Of a stretch of DNA of 64,000 nucleotides, positions 1-10,933 are shown piece by piece. Position 1 is the stretch's first letter. Each line of letters begins with the position of its first letter. The notes below the pieces were generated by a model. The model saw nothing but the letters and a program-made list of their open reading frames with translations, ran no database searches and was not told where the DNA came from. This stretch comes from DATFNI01 sp963787205. GTDB taxonomy: Bacteria; Bacteroidota; Rhodothermia; Balneolales; DATFMH01. Position numbers and translations under genes: made by a program. The stretch lies in assembly GCA_963787205.1 (NCBI GenBank), contig CAWBCD010000009.1, positions 197,726-261,725 of the forward strand, in the 5' to 3' direction.

Positions 1-2030
<2,030 letters not shown>

Positions 2031-2112
2031 ACCGGTGGGCTTGTCCAGGCCCGCCCGGGCTTCTGCTATCGCTACAGTCTTCTTTTTTTTTGTATATCCA
2101 TACATCCAGTTT

Positions 2113-2225
2113 GGATGAGGTGAGTATTGCCTCGAGGCCACACCCGTTCCCATCCCGAACACGGCCGTTAAGCTCGATGGCGCCGATGGTACTGCCAACG
2201 CGGGAGAGTAGGTCTTGCCTCATCC
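2113..2225 (+). rRNA. rrf: 5S ribosomal RNA
   Basis: The conserved core CACACCCGTTCCCATCCCGA (2139-2158) followed by ACACGG.GTTAAGCTC is diagnostic of 5S rRNA. The ends are set by helix I: GGATGAGG at 2113-2120 pairs with CCTCATCC at 2218-2225. It lies about 80 bases after the 23S gene with no tRNA between them, so it should belong to the same rRNA operon. Confidence 0.95.
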
Positions 2226-2253
2226 TCTTTTTTTTAACACTCCCCCTTTTACT

Positions 2254-2287
2254 GGCACCCTGTCCTCCCGGATTCGGTGCCTTTTTT
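2254..2287 (+). terminator. Rho-independent terminator of the rRNA operon
   Basis: A stem GGCACC (2254-2259) / GGTGCC (2276-2281) is followed directly by six T (2282-2287). An earlier T run follows 5S at about 2228-2235. Position and shape fit the end of the rRNA transcript. Confidence 0.75.
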
Positions 2288-2418
2288 GTACAATTAATCT
2301 GATATCTTTCAGCTTCTTTCGTTATCCCGTCACCGAGTACATCACATGGTTAGGCTATTACATCCGGTTTAAATATCTTCACTTAATGGCGAATAAGAGT
2401 TGTCAATGATATATTTGA

Positions 2419-4539
2419 ATGCAGAAGTCAGTCGATATCAGCGTTATCATAGTTAATTATAACGTCAAAGAGTTTCTCTCTAACCTGCTGAATGCAATAA
2501 AAAAGGCTAAGCATGATCTTTCGTTGGAGATATTCGTTGTTGATAATGCCTCTTCTGATAACTCCGTACCATATCTGAGTAAACAATATCCTGAGATAAC
2601 GTTCATCGAGAATAGCCGTAATATTGGTTTTGCCAAAGCAAATAATCAGGCTATCAGAAAGGCAAACGGAACCTACACACTGTTAATTAATCCGGATACT
2701 CTGATCAGTGAAGACACTTTAACTACACTGAAGGAATATATGGATGGACATCCTCCGACAGGTGCCTGTGGATGTAAAATTCTAAATCCCGACGGTTCTT
2801 TCGCTCCAGAATCCAGAAGATCAATTCCAACGCCCCTCTCTGCACTCTGGAAGGTGCTAGGGCTGACAACCCTTTTCCCCCGTAATAAAACATTCGCCGA
2901 ATACTACCTGAGCTGGATGGATGAAGACAAGCCATCTCAGGTTCCGGTCTTATCTGGTGCTTTTATGTTCTTTCGAACCCAGATACTCAGAGAATTGGAT
3001 GGGTTCGATGAACAATTCTTCATGTATGGTGAGGACATTGATTTATGCTATCGTACAAGCAAGGCGGGTCATCAAATTGATTATGTTCCAAGTACAAGTA
3101 TAATCCATTACAAAGGGGAAAGTACCAAAAAGGACAATATCGATTACATAGTGCTCTTTAACCGGGCTATGTTACAATTTTTCAAGAAACACTATAGCTA
3201 CAGTTATAGTATTTCCCTTCGTATCCTTATCGTAATCGGTATTGTGGCCCGCGGTTTTGTTACTTACGCCACTACCCTTTTCAGGCGCGGAATACAGCCC
3301 ATGATTGATCTTGGCATCATTAATATTATCCTGATTTTCGGTTTTGTTTGGCGCTACCAAATCAGTTTTTCCACGATCTTTTCGGACTACAGACCCATCT
3401 ATCTCATTGTTAATGGTGTAGTCTCATTGCTTTTTCTTATTGGTTCCATAAATCACGAGATTTATGGCAGACAACGAAATTCGATTGTAGCAGTATTAAA
3501 AGCGAATTTTTGGGCTTTTGGCGGTGCATCAATAATCACTTTTTTTCTGAGACAATTTGCCTTTTCCCGTTTGATACTGCTTGTCGGTTTTCTGTTGAGT
3601 ATGTTTTTAATGGCGGTTTTGCGTTTGATCAGAAAAAATTCCGGATCGACCATCAGAACAGGAAGGGGAACGTTCAATTCTATTCGGGTTTTAATTGTTG
3701 GACTCAATAACAGGACACCGGAACTTGCCAGAAAGCTTCAAAGTAAAGTGGAAAAAAACTATGAAGTAGTCGGTGTTTTGAGGAATGATCATCCTCAGGA
3801 AAAGTTCGCCACAGAAGGAATACCGGTTTTAGGCGAATTATCGGATATATCAAGGGTGATTCACAGCTATCGCATCGGACAGGTTTTATTTCTGTTGAAT
3901 GCATTATCATACAAGGAGATACTCCATGTGATAACAAAGTACAGTCAACCCGGCATCCTGTATAAACTTGTACCGGAGTCACTTGATTTTGTTATTGGTA
4001 AAGCCAACGTTGAATACCTGGATGATATGCCGGTCGTGGATGTAGATATTGCCTATCAGTCTGCCTGGAATCGGTTCATCAAACGATTCTTTGATGTCAT
4101 TCTGTCATCGTTGGTTCTGATCATCTCATCCATCATAATGCTGCCGGTGATCATCTTCAGTCCAGCTCCCAAAAAATCAGTTCACTTGTTTGGAAACCCC
4201 AACAAAGGGCTGCTATTTACGGTTTTTTCGCCTATTAATGAAAACTTTTATAAGAATTTGTATTTGCTCATATGGCATATTTTCAGAGGAAGGATAAGCT
4301 TTGTAGGTGCCCCGATGCATTACGTCGGGCATCAGGATCTTGTCTATAAACCAGGATTGACCGGTCTGCGACAGATAAACGAATCCCGTCTGTATCATCC
4401 GGATGATAAGCTTAAGTATGAAATATACTATTTGCAGAATTATTCTATATGGCTGGATATAGATATTCTGATTAAGTCATTGACAAACAGAGTTTATTCG
4501 TTGCAATTTTTGGAACTTGATGAAGCGGATACGTTATAA
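2419..4539 (+). CDS. GT2 glycosyltransferase fused to a degenerate membrane sugar-transferase domain
   Basis: Residues 1-235 are a family 2 glycosyltransferase of the rhamnosyltransferase type: SVIIVNYN at 9-15, VVDNASSD at 40-47, NPDT near 91-94 and YGEDIDLCYR at 203-212. About five hydrophobic segments follow (roughly 266-405). Next comes a nucleotide-binding-like stretch (RVLIVG near 423) as in WcaJ/CpsE proteins, then residues ~550-706 resembling a bacterial sugar transferase (RFFDVILSSLV; later SFVGAP and KPGLTGLRQIN). In this last part the usual KFRTM and DE(L/I)PQ..NV...GDMS catalytic blocks are missing, so transferase activity there is doubtful. It probably acts at the inner membrane in surface polysaccharide synthesis. 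The ATG start is clear. The 3' end overlaps the oppositely oriented tgt by six bases. Confidence 0.85.
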   Translation: MQKSVDISVIIVNYNVKEFLSNLLNAIKKAKHDLSLEIFVVDNASSDNSVPYLSKQYPEITFIENSRNIGFAKANNQAIRKANGTYTLLINPDTLISEDTLTTLKEYMDGHPPTGACGCKILNPDGSFAPESRRSIPTPLSALWKVLGLTTLFPRNKTFAEYYLSWMDEDKPSQVPVLSGAFMFFRTQILRELDGFDEQFFMYGEDIDLCYRTSKAGHQIDYVPSTSIIHYKGESTKKDNIDYIVLFNRAMLQFFKKHYSYSYSISLRILIVIGIVARGFVTYATTLFRRGIQPMIDLGIINIILIFGFVWRYQISFSTIFSDYRPIYLIVNGVVSLLFLIGSINHEIYGRQRNSIVAVLKANFWAFGGASIITFFLRQFAFSRLILLVGFLLSMFLMAVLRLIRKNSGSTIRTGRGTFNSIRVLIVGLNNRTPELARKLQSKVEKNYEVVGVLRNDHPQEKFATEGIPVLGELSDISRVIHSYRIGQVLFLLNALSYKEILHVITKYSQPGILYKLVPESLDFVIGKANVEYLDDMPVVDVDIAYQSAWNRFIKRFFDVILSSLVLIISSIIMLPVIIFSPAPKKSVHLFGNPNKGLLFTVFSPINENFYKNLYLLIWHIFRGRISFVGAPMHYVGHQDLVYKPGLTGLRQINESRLYHPDDKLKYEIYYLQNYSIWLDIDILIKSLTNRVYSLQFLELDEADTL

Positions 4540-5661
4540 TCGCTTGCCAACCTGGTCAATTATACCCTTATGCCAATCGTCAAATGTATCATCCTCAATA
4601 TGTCTTCGAATTTCCGATGCCAGCCACAGGTAAAATGTCAGATTGTGCGCTGAGGCCAGGTATAATCCTAATAATTCTTTGGTACGGATCAGATGGTGAA
4701 TATATGCAAGAGTATGGCCCTGGCACAGTTCGGATGGAAAGCCATCGTCGGCTGACTCAAAGCAATCCTTCCATTTCGCATTCCTGAGGTTTATGGTCCC
4801 GTTTCTTGTGAAGATCATGCCATTGCGTCCGTTACGAGTTGGCATTACACAGTCGAACATATCCACACCCAGAGCGACACTTTGAATAATATTTGCAGGT
4901 GTACCCACACCCATAAGGTAGCGTGGCTGTGTGGCAGGCAGATAATCGGTACAGATATCGGTCATTTCATACATGGCAGAAGCCGGTTCACCAACACTTA
5001 GACCACCAATGGCATACCCTTCAAATCCAATCTCAGCAATAGCCTGGGACGATGTTCTTCTGAGGTCGGGGAAGGTATTCCCCTGAACAATTCCAAACTG
5101 TTGTTGACGGTGCTCATATCGTGAAGGATTTTCGTAAAAAGCATTACGCCCGCGCCTTGCCCATCGATGAGTCAATTCCATCGCCTTTTTTGCATACTCA
5201 TATGTGCTGGGATTTGGGGCACATTCGTCGAGCACCATCATGATATCACTGCCGAGGATGCGCTGAGTTTCTACAACGTTTTCCGGAGTGAACAGATGAC
5301 GTGAACCGTCAATGTGACTTTGAAAGGTGACCCCCTGCTCATGAAGATCACGGATTTCTGAAAGTGAAAAAACCTGAAATCCGCCTGAATCGGTCAGAAT
5401 TGGAAGATCCCAGTTAATAAAACGATGTAAGCCGCCAGCCTTGTCAATAATGTTATTTCCCGGTCGCAGGTAAAGGTGATAAGTATTGCCCAGGATAATT
5501 TGGGCTCCGACGGAATCCTTTAGAATCGGTTGTGGTACAGATTTAACCGTGCCCAGTGTTCCAACAGGCATGAATATCGGTGTTTGAATTGTGCCGTGAT
5601 CCGTCGTAATATAACCGAGACGAGCTTTACTCTTTTTCGATGTTTTTAAAAGTGTAAACAA
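4534..5661 (-). CDS. tgt: Queuine tRNA-ribosyltransferase (tRNA-guanine transglycosylase)
   Basis: This enzyme exchanges the wobble guanine of GUN-anticodon tRNAs for preQ1 in queuosine synthesis. The 375-residue length is normal. TDSGGFQVFSL (D91, proton donor/base binding), GIVQGN, AIGGLSVGE, YLMGVGTP and MFDCVMPTRNGRNG (D270, nucleophile) are all present. The C-terminal CxCxxC zinc motif of the classical enzyme is not present: only one Cys remains, before AYIHHL. I recall the same loss in Bacteroidota Tgt proteins. The start is TTG at 5661. The gene is divergent from the polysaccharide gene at 5788 and convergent with the GT2 fusion. Confidence 0.95.
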   Translation of the reverse strand: MFTLLKTSKKSKARLGYITTDHGTIQTPIFMPVGTLGTVKSVPQPILKDSVGAQIILGNTYHLYLRPGNNIIDKAGGLHRFINWDLPILTDSGGFQVFSLSEIRDLHEQGVTFQSHIDGSRHLFTPENVVETQRILGSDIMMVLDECAPNPSTYEYAKKAMELTHRWARRGRNAFYENPSRYEHRQQQFGIVQGNTFPDLRRTSSQAIAEIGFEGYAIGGLSVGEPASAMYEMTDICTDYLPATQPRYLMGVGTPANIIQSVALGVDMFDCVMPTRNGRNGMIFTRNGTINLRNAKWKDCFESADDGFPSELCQGHTLAYIHHLIRTKELLGLYLASAHNLTFYLWLASEIRRHIEDDTFDDWHKGIIDQVGKRL

Positions 5662-5787
5662 TTGGATGCTAAGATATTATGATTTAGGATGTCCCCTTTA
5701 TTATTGTTTTGGGAATGAAGATGGACTTATTAAACCCCCACAAAATAGTAATTTTGAGGTATTGAGGTTTGGCTTTGCAAAGTATAA

Positions 5788-7209
5788 TTGAATCTTTTGG
5801 AACGAATTAAGACAATCATAGTAACAGCCGGTTTAGATTTCATCGCGCTCATGCTGGCGTGGTATGTCTTCTATTACGCGAGGTTCCACTGGGGATTGTT
5901 TCCCGGTCTTTCAGCGGTAAGACCGGCAACGGTACTTCTTCCTTCAATCGTCATTGCTCTGTTCTGGATAGTGGTTTTCCTGATTTTTGGATTATATAGA
6001 AACCTCTATTTGATTTCCCGATTTGATGAGACCGTTCGTGTACTCAAGGTCGTTACAATAGGCACCCTCATACTTTTCTTTTTGCTATTTATTGATAGTT
6101 TGGGATGGAATTCCGGTAACATCCATTACGCAAAAACATATACCCTTTTTTACTGGTTCGTTAATTTTGTTTTCGTATCTCTCGACCGTTTTATCATCCG
6201 TTCTTTCCAGAGGGTTCAGGTACAGAAAGGCAGGGGGCTTCACCATGCGGTGATTATAGGTACAGGCACAACGGCATTATCTGTTTATGAGAACATACAG
6301 CGTCATAGGGTGTCGGGACTAAATGTGCTGGGTTTCGTAAATACAAACTCATCAAAAGATGGTGCATCAGGCCTTCCGCTAAAAGTAATTGGTTCGGTTG
6401 CAGATCTGAAAAGCGTGATTATTAACAGAGGGATTCAGGAAATTATTGTTGCCCTGGAGCCCCACCAAAGTGATTCCATAATCGAGATTGTTGATCGAAT
6501 TGATATCCCGAATGTTTCCGTGAAGATACTTCCGGATTTTTATCAGATGATCATCGGTTTGAACCAAACCAATCAGATATTCGGTCTGCCGTTAATCGAA
6601 GTGATGCCCGATCCTATGCCCTCTTGGGAAAAATTCGCAAAGGATGTAATGGATATCACTATTTCACTGTTTATACTGTCTATAACACTTCCATTCACAC
6701 TTCTGATTACATTATTAATCAAGCTTACATCCAAAGGTCCGGTTATCTACAGGCAGAGACGAGTTGGACTTTATGGGAAGGGGTTTTATATATATAAGTT
6801 TCGCACCATGTATAATGATGCAGAAAAACATACCGGACCTGTTTGGGCAAGTAAAGATGACCCCCGGGTTACGCCAGTTGGCAATTGGCTGAGAAAACTG
6901 AGATTGGATGAAATCCCCCAGTTTTTTAACGTGATTAAGGGCGATATGAGTTTAGTAGGACCACGGCCCGAAAGGCCATTTTTTGTGGAGGAATTCAAGA
7001 AGGAAATTCCATTATACACGAGAAGATTACGTGTTAAACCAGGCATAACAGGTTGGGCCCAAGTAAAGTGGAAATACGATTCGAGCATTGAAGACGTTCG
7101 TGAAAAAACAAAGTATGATCTTTTTTATGTAGAGAATATGTCGCTGAGCATGGACCTGAAAATACTTATTAATACTCTTATCACTATTTTAACCGGCCGT
7201 GGACAGTGA
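5788..7209 (+). CDS. Undecaprenyl-phosphate sugar phosphotransferase (WcaJ/CpsE type)
   Basis: This integral membrane protein transfers a sugar-1-phosphate from a nucleotide sugar to undecaprenyl phosphate, the first step of exopolysaccharide or O-unit assembly. About four N-terminal transmembrane segments are followed by a nucleotide-binding-like domain (AVIIGTGTTALSVYEN near 155-170), a further membrane segment near 290-310, and a complete catalytic domain: GPVIYRQRRVGLYGKGF, YKFRTM, LRLDEIPQFFNVIKGDMSLV, GPRPERP and KPGITGWAQV. The start is TTG with no good ribosome binding site, so the exact N-terminus is uncertain. The following gene is also glycosyl-related. Sugar specificity cannot be read from the sequence. 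Confidence 0.92.
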   Translation: MNLLERIKTIIVTAGLDFIALMLAWYVFYYARFHWGLFPGLSAVRPATVLLPSIVIALFWIVVFLIFGLYRNLYLISRFDETVRVLKVVTIGTLILFFLLFIDSLGWNSGNIHYAKTYTLFYWFVNFVFVSLDRFIIRSFQRVQVQKGRGLHHAVIIGTGTTALSVYENIQRHRVSGLNVLGFVNTNSSKDGASGLPLKVIGSVADLKSVIINRGIQEIIVALEPHQSDSIIEIVDRIDIPNVSVKILPDFYQMIIGLNQTNQIFGLPLIEVMPDPMPSWEKFAKDVMDITISLFILSITLPFTLLITLLIKLTSKGPVIYRQRRVGLYGKGFYIYKFRTMYNDAEKHTGPVWASKDDPRVTPVGNWLRKLRLDEIPQFFNVIKGDMSLVGPRPERPFFVEEFKKEIPLYTRRLRVKPGITGWAQVKWKYDSSIEDVREKTKYDLFYVENMSLSMDLKILINTLITILTGRGQ

Positions 7210-7284
7210 AATGACATCCGAAACAATTAGCATAGTAAAATTAAATATTAGTCGATACCAACGGATGACCTTAGTCAGCAGTGT

Positions 7285-8013
7285 ATGGGAACAGATATAC
7301 TTGTAATAACACCAACTTATAATGAGGCAGGTAACATCGCCCGCTTGCTGGAAAGTCTGGTGAATTTGCCTGTTGCGGTGGACGTTTTAGTTATTGATGA
7401 TTCATCTCCCGATGGAACCGGTGATGTTGTGCGCCGGAAAGCTGAAAAGTATCCGGATCGCATTTACTTGATTGAACGTGAAGAGAAGCAAGGCCTGGGA
7501 ACAGCATATGTGGCCGGTTTCCGGTATGGATTCGATCACGGCTATACTTATATGTGTGAAATTGATTCGGATTTCTCTCATAATCCGGAAGATATCCCCC
7601 GGCTCGTGGAGGAGGTAAAAAGCGGACGTGCCGATCTTGCAATAGGGTCTCGTTATAGTAATGGTATCAGTATCATCAACTGGCCGCTGTCACGTCTTAT
7701 TCTTTCATACGCAGCTAATTTTTATGCCCGTTTTATTACCAGGCTGCCCATTCATGACACTACGGCGGGTTTCAAGTGTATTCATCGCAGGGTTGTGGAA
7801 CGGATCGATTTATCACGTGTTAAATCAAATGGATATGCATTTCAGATTGAAATGCACTTTCGCGCCTGGAAGGCAGGATTTCGTATTAGCGAAGTGTCCA
7901 TCATATTCCGTGAACGACAAGAGGGAGCCTCAAAAATGTCGAAGATGATCATAATGGAGGCGATCTGGCGTGTATGGTCGCTCAAGGTGCGCAGCATGCT
8001 GGGATTGCTGTAA
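7285..8013 (+). CDS. Polyprenol-phosphate mannosyltransferase-like GT2 enzyme
   Basis: A 242-residue cytosolic GT2 enzyme of the dolichol/polyprenol-phosphate mannose synthase family, which loads a sugar from GDP-mannose (or a similar donor) onto a lipid phosphate carrier. Visible motifs are VITPTYNE (8-15), VIDDSSPDGT (36-45), EIDSDFSHNPEDIP (around 91-104), GSRYSNG and the TAGFK...SNGYAFQIEM segment. It lacks the C-terminal membrane helices of longer members. It follows the sugar phosphotransferase by 75 bases, which suggests a role in making lipid-linked sugars for the same envelope glycan or for protein glycosylation. ATG start. Confidence 0.9.
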   Translation: MGTDILVITPTYNEAGNIARLLESLVNLPVAVDVLVIDDSSPDGTGDVVRRKAEKYPDRIYLIEREEKQGLGTAYVAGFRYGFDHGYTYMCEIDSDFSHNPEDIPRLVEEVKSGRADLAIGSRYSNGISIINWPLSRLILSYAANFYARFITRLPIHDTTAGFKCIHRRVVERIDLSRVKSNGYAFQIEMHFRAWKAGFRISEVSIIFRERQEGASKMSKMIIMEAIWRVWSLKVRSMLGLL

Positions 8014-8130
8014 TTTCTTTTAAATTTATAAAAAACAATAAATAAATATCCCAATTGTACTGTCGGGGAAAATTGTTCTATATTTAAAGTTCTTGATGAA
8101 ATTAAGGTTGTTCGGCAAATTATAACGAGT

Positions 8131-9105
8131 ATGAATTACCTGGATTTTGAAAAGCCAATTATTGATCTCGAACGTAAAATTGAAGAACTAAGTGAAATCT
8201 CATTTGCTGATGATGATGTTCTCAATACCGATATTGAGAAATTGAAAAAAAGAGTTGAAGATTTGCGGGACTCGATTTTTTCAAATCTTACTCGTTGGCA
8301 GAGGGTTCAACTGGCGCGTCACCCGGATCGTCCCTATACTCTTGATTATATATACAAGATCACTGATAATTTTATCGAGTTGCATGGCGACCGTTCGTAT
8401 GCCGACGACAAAGCGTTGGTAGGTGGTCTGGCAACGATCAACGGAATCTCTGTCATGATCATGGGACATCAGAAAGGCAGGGATACTAAGTCGAGGCAAT
8501 ACCGTAATTTCGGGATGCCTAATCCGGAAGGATATAGAAAGGCACTGCGCCTCATGGAATTGGCGGAAAAGTTTAATGTTCCGGTTATTACAATGCTGGA
8601 TACACCAGGTGCCTATCCGGGGCTGGAAGCCGAAGAACGTGGTCAGGCTGAAGCCATCGCACGCAACCTCATGGAGATGGCCGTGCTGAAGGTGCCCATC
8701 ATTACCATTGTCATTGGGGAAGGGGCCAGTGGTGGAGCCTTGGGTATTGGTATGGGTAATGAAGTTTACATGATGGAAAATACCTGGTACTCGGTGATAT
8801 CTCCGGAATCGTGCTCTTCCATCCTTTGGAAAAACTGGGAGTATAAGGAACAGGCAGCCTCTGCCCTGAAACTGACGGCCGGTGATCTTATGGAATTGAA
8901 GGTTATTGATGGGGTGATCAAGGAACCCCGGGGAGGAGCTCACAGAGATCACGAAGCTGCTGCGGAAGCTGTCAAAAAGCAGATTCTGACAAGTCTCAAA
9001 CGACTCCAGAAGATGAAACCGGAAAAGATTGTAAGTCAGCGTATTGAAAAGTATTCCTCTATCGGGGTATATGAGAAAGCGACCGTTTCACGCAAAAAGA
9101 ACTAA
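8131..9105 (+). CDS. accA: Acetyl-CoA carboxylase carboxyltransferase subunit alpha
   Basis: AccA and AccD form the carboxyltransferase that moves CO2 from biotin to acetyl-CoA, the committed step of fatty acid synthesis. At 324 residues the length is standard. The N-terminal helical part (DFEKPIIDLERKIEEL) and the crotonase-fold core are intact: QKGRDT, NFGMPNPEGYRKALRLM, TPGAYPGLEAEERGQ, EGASGGALGI and the block ending in SVISPESCSSILWK. It starts the packed run of genes up to 15514. accD is not in the window. An AT-rich 117-base leader precedes the ATG. Confidence 0.97.
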   Translation: MNYLDFEKPIIDLERKIEELSEISFADDDVLNTDIEKLKKRVEDLRDSIFSNLTRWQRVQLARHPDRPYTLDYIYKITDNFIELHGDRSYADDKALVGGLATINGISVMIMGHQKGRDTKSRQYRNFGMPNPEGYRKALRLMELAEKFNVPVITMLDTPGAYPGLEAEERGQAEAIARNLMEMAVLKVPIITIVIGEGASGGALGIGMGNEVYMMENTWYSVISPESCSSILWKNWEYKEQAASALKLTAGDLMELKVIDGVIKEPRGGAHRDHEAAAEAVKKQILTSLKRLQKMKPEKIVSQRIEKYSSIGVYEKATVSRKKN

Positions 9106-9117
9106 TACTATTTATTC

Positions 9118-9567
9118 ATGCTTCCCGACAAGAGTCCACTGCTATCGCACACGATAAAACTGCGTAGCCGCTACAGCGAGACGGATAAGATGGGATATGT
9201 CTATTATGGACATTTTCTGCAGTATTTTGAAGTCTCGCGGACTGAGTTTATCCGGCAGGCGGGTTTCCCGTACCGGTTGATGGAGGATCAGGGAGTTATG
9301 CTTCCGGTGATGAAGGCGGAGGTGTGGTACAAACGTCCTGTTTTGTATGATGAAGAGATGCGAATAACGATGCATATTTATGATATGCCCGTGGTACGAC
9401 TGGATACGTGGTATGAAGTGCAGGTACCTCGATTTGAGACGGCATGTACCCTCGGCCGCGTAGAATTATGTTTTGTTGATGCTGAAACCAGAAGACCTTG
9501 CAGGGCACCAGAAGCTTTTTTAGATGGAATTCAACACTATATCGAAAAACACGTTAACGTGGAGTGA
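9118..9567 (+). CDS. Acyl-CoA thioesterase, 4HBT/YbgC family
   Basis: A 149-residue single hotdog-fold protein. The signature YSETDKMGYVYYGHFLQYFEVSRTEF (residues 19-44) carries the D..G.VYYG.Y motif of 4-hydroxybenzoyl-CoA/YbgC-type thioesterases, with the usual catalytic Asp (D22). It probably hydrolyses an acyl-CoA or acyl-ACP; the chain length is unknown. It begins 12 bases after accA and its 3' end overlaps nadC by 44 bases, so it is co-transcribed with both. Confidence 0.88.
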   Translation: MLPDKSPLLSHTIKLRSRYSETDKMGYVYYGHFLQYFEVSRTEFIRQAGFPYRLMEDQGVMLPVMKAEVWYKRPVLYDEEMRITMHIYDMPVVRLDTWYEVQVPRFETACTLGRVELCFVDAETRRPCRAPEAFLDGIQHYIEKHVNVE

Positions 9568-10408
9568 AATTAATAAACGTATTGATCTGGCTCTGGAGGA
9601 GGACATCAATACCGGAGATATCACGACACAGGCAATATTCGGAGATCGCCATCAGGTTGAGGGCGAGTTTATTGCAAAAGAAGAAGGGATCATTGCCGGT
9701 CTTGAACTGAGTGAACATATCTTTGATCGCTTGTCAAAGCAGGTAAAATTCTATCCAGCTGTTCCGGATGGAAGTAAAATGGTAAAAGGCACCATCGCCG
9801 CCACCGTTACCGGTCCGGCTGATGTGGTACTTACCGCAGAACGTACCGTTCTCAACTTCATGCAGAGAATGAGTGGTATTGCAACCCAAACACGGCGATT
9901 CGCTGACGAAATTTCCCATACCAGCGCACGCATCCTGGATACAAGAAAGACAGCCCCAGGGTTGCGGGAACTGGATAAGTGGGCCGTAAGAATTGGTGGA
10001 GGGAACAACCATCGTATGCGTCTGGATGATCTGTTTCTGATAAAAGACAACCACATTACGACCGCCGGATCAATTGCTAATGCAATAAGAGCATGCGTTG
10101 ATTACAGGGAGCAGAAAGGGTTATATGCCGGGATAGAAGTTGAAGTGAAAAACCTTGATGAGCTTCACGAGGCGTTGGAATATCCCGAAGTAGATATCGT
10201 TTTGCTGGATAATATGAGCCCGGCAGATATGAAAAAAGCTGTGGATATCAACAAGAGACGCGCGAAGTTAGAGGCTTCCGGAAATATCTCAATAGATACG
10301 GTCAAAGTCATTGCCGAGACGGGTGTGGATTTCATCTCTGTTGGTGCACTGACTCACTCGGTAAAAGCACTGGATATATCATTGTTATTCAGATTGACAC
10401 AGAATTAA
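9524..10408 (+). CDS. nadC: Nicotinate-nucleotide pyrophosphorylase (carboxylating)
   Basis: Quinolinate phosphoribosyltransferase converts quinolinate and PRPP to nicotinate mononucleotide in de novo NAD synthesis. The 294-residue protein has the full family pattern: EEDINTGDITT near the N-terminus, RTVLNFMQRMSGIAT, TRKTAPGLRELDKWAVRIGG followed by NHRMRLDDLFLIKDNHI, EVEVKNLDE, VLLDNMSP, LEASGNIS and ISVGALTHS. The ATG at 9524 lies inside the preceding thioesterase gene; no other usable start codon is visible before the conserved region, so the 44-base overlap looks real. nadA and nadB are not in the window. Confidence 0.96.
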   Translation: MEFNTISKNTLTWSEINKRIDLALEEDINTGDITTQAIFGDRHQVEGEFIAKEEGIIAGLELSEHIFDRLSKQVKFYPAVPDGSKMVKGTIAATVTGPADVVLTAERTVLNFMQRMSGIATQTRRFADEISHTSARILDTRKTAPGLRELDKWAVRIGGGNNHRMRLDDLFLIKDNHITTAGSIANAIRACVDYREQKGLYAGIEVEVKNLDELHEALEYPEVDIVLLDNMSPADMKKAVDINKRRAKLEASGNISIDTVKVIAETGVDFISVGALTHSVKALDISLLFRLTQN

Positions 10409-10414
10409 CCAACC

Positions 10415-10918
10415 ATGCCAAGTATCACCCAGGTATTGCACCAAAAAGAATCGGGATTGGACCGTATAGGGGCATATATGGGGATAATGGCGATCACTAC
10501 CGGAATTTTCATCATAGCACTGGGACCCGGATTATTTGGAGGAGATCCGGCTTACTGGTATACATCATGGCAAAGGGTTGCTTTTGCGCCATTATGTGAT
10601 CAAATACCATCCCATTCATTCAGTCTTAACGGGGTGCAGATGGCGGTGTGTAGCCGCTGTATCGGAATATATGGAGCGTTATGGTTCGGAACCATGATCT
10701 TTCCGCTTATTGCTCCTAAGTTCTTACCACAGCTTGTATTTCGCAGACGTATGTTGGTTGCAAGCATGGTAATCATTATCATAGATGTTTTAGGTTGTCT
10801 GACAGGGCTATGGACAGACACAAATATTTCGAGACTGATTACCGGACTATTCCTCGGTTTCTGCATTGCCTGGATTGTAACCGGTAATTTATTTGTTGCC
10901 ACCAAACGATCAATATGA
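10415..10918 (+). CDS. DUF2085 family membrane protein
   Basis: A 167-residue protein with about four membrane segments. The family signature is visible: CDQIPSHSF followed by MAVCSRCIGIYGALWFG, so the C.Q.PSHSF / CSRC.GIY cysteine pair typical of DUF2085 is intact and might bind a metal or form a disulfide. No biochemical function is known for the family. It starts six bases after nadC and sits within the packed gene run. Confidence 0.82.
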   Translation: MPSITQVLHQKESGLDRIGAYMGIMAITTGIFIIALGPGLFGGDPAYWYTSWQRVAFAPLCDQIPSHSFSLNGVQMAVCSRCIGIYGALWFGTMIFPLIAPKFLPQLVFRRRMLVASMVIIIIDVLGCLTGLWTDTNISRLITGLFLGFCIAWIVTGNLFVATKRSI

Positions 10919-10933
10919 CAGGAGAATCGAATC

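Noticed and set aside
2031..2112. tRNA gene in the spacer between 23S and 5S
   Set aside because: Only about 80 bases with a long T run; no cloverleaf can be drawn.
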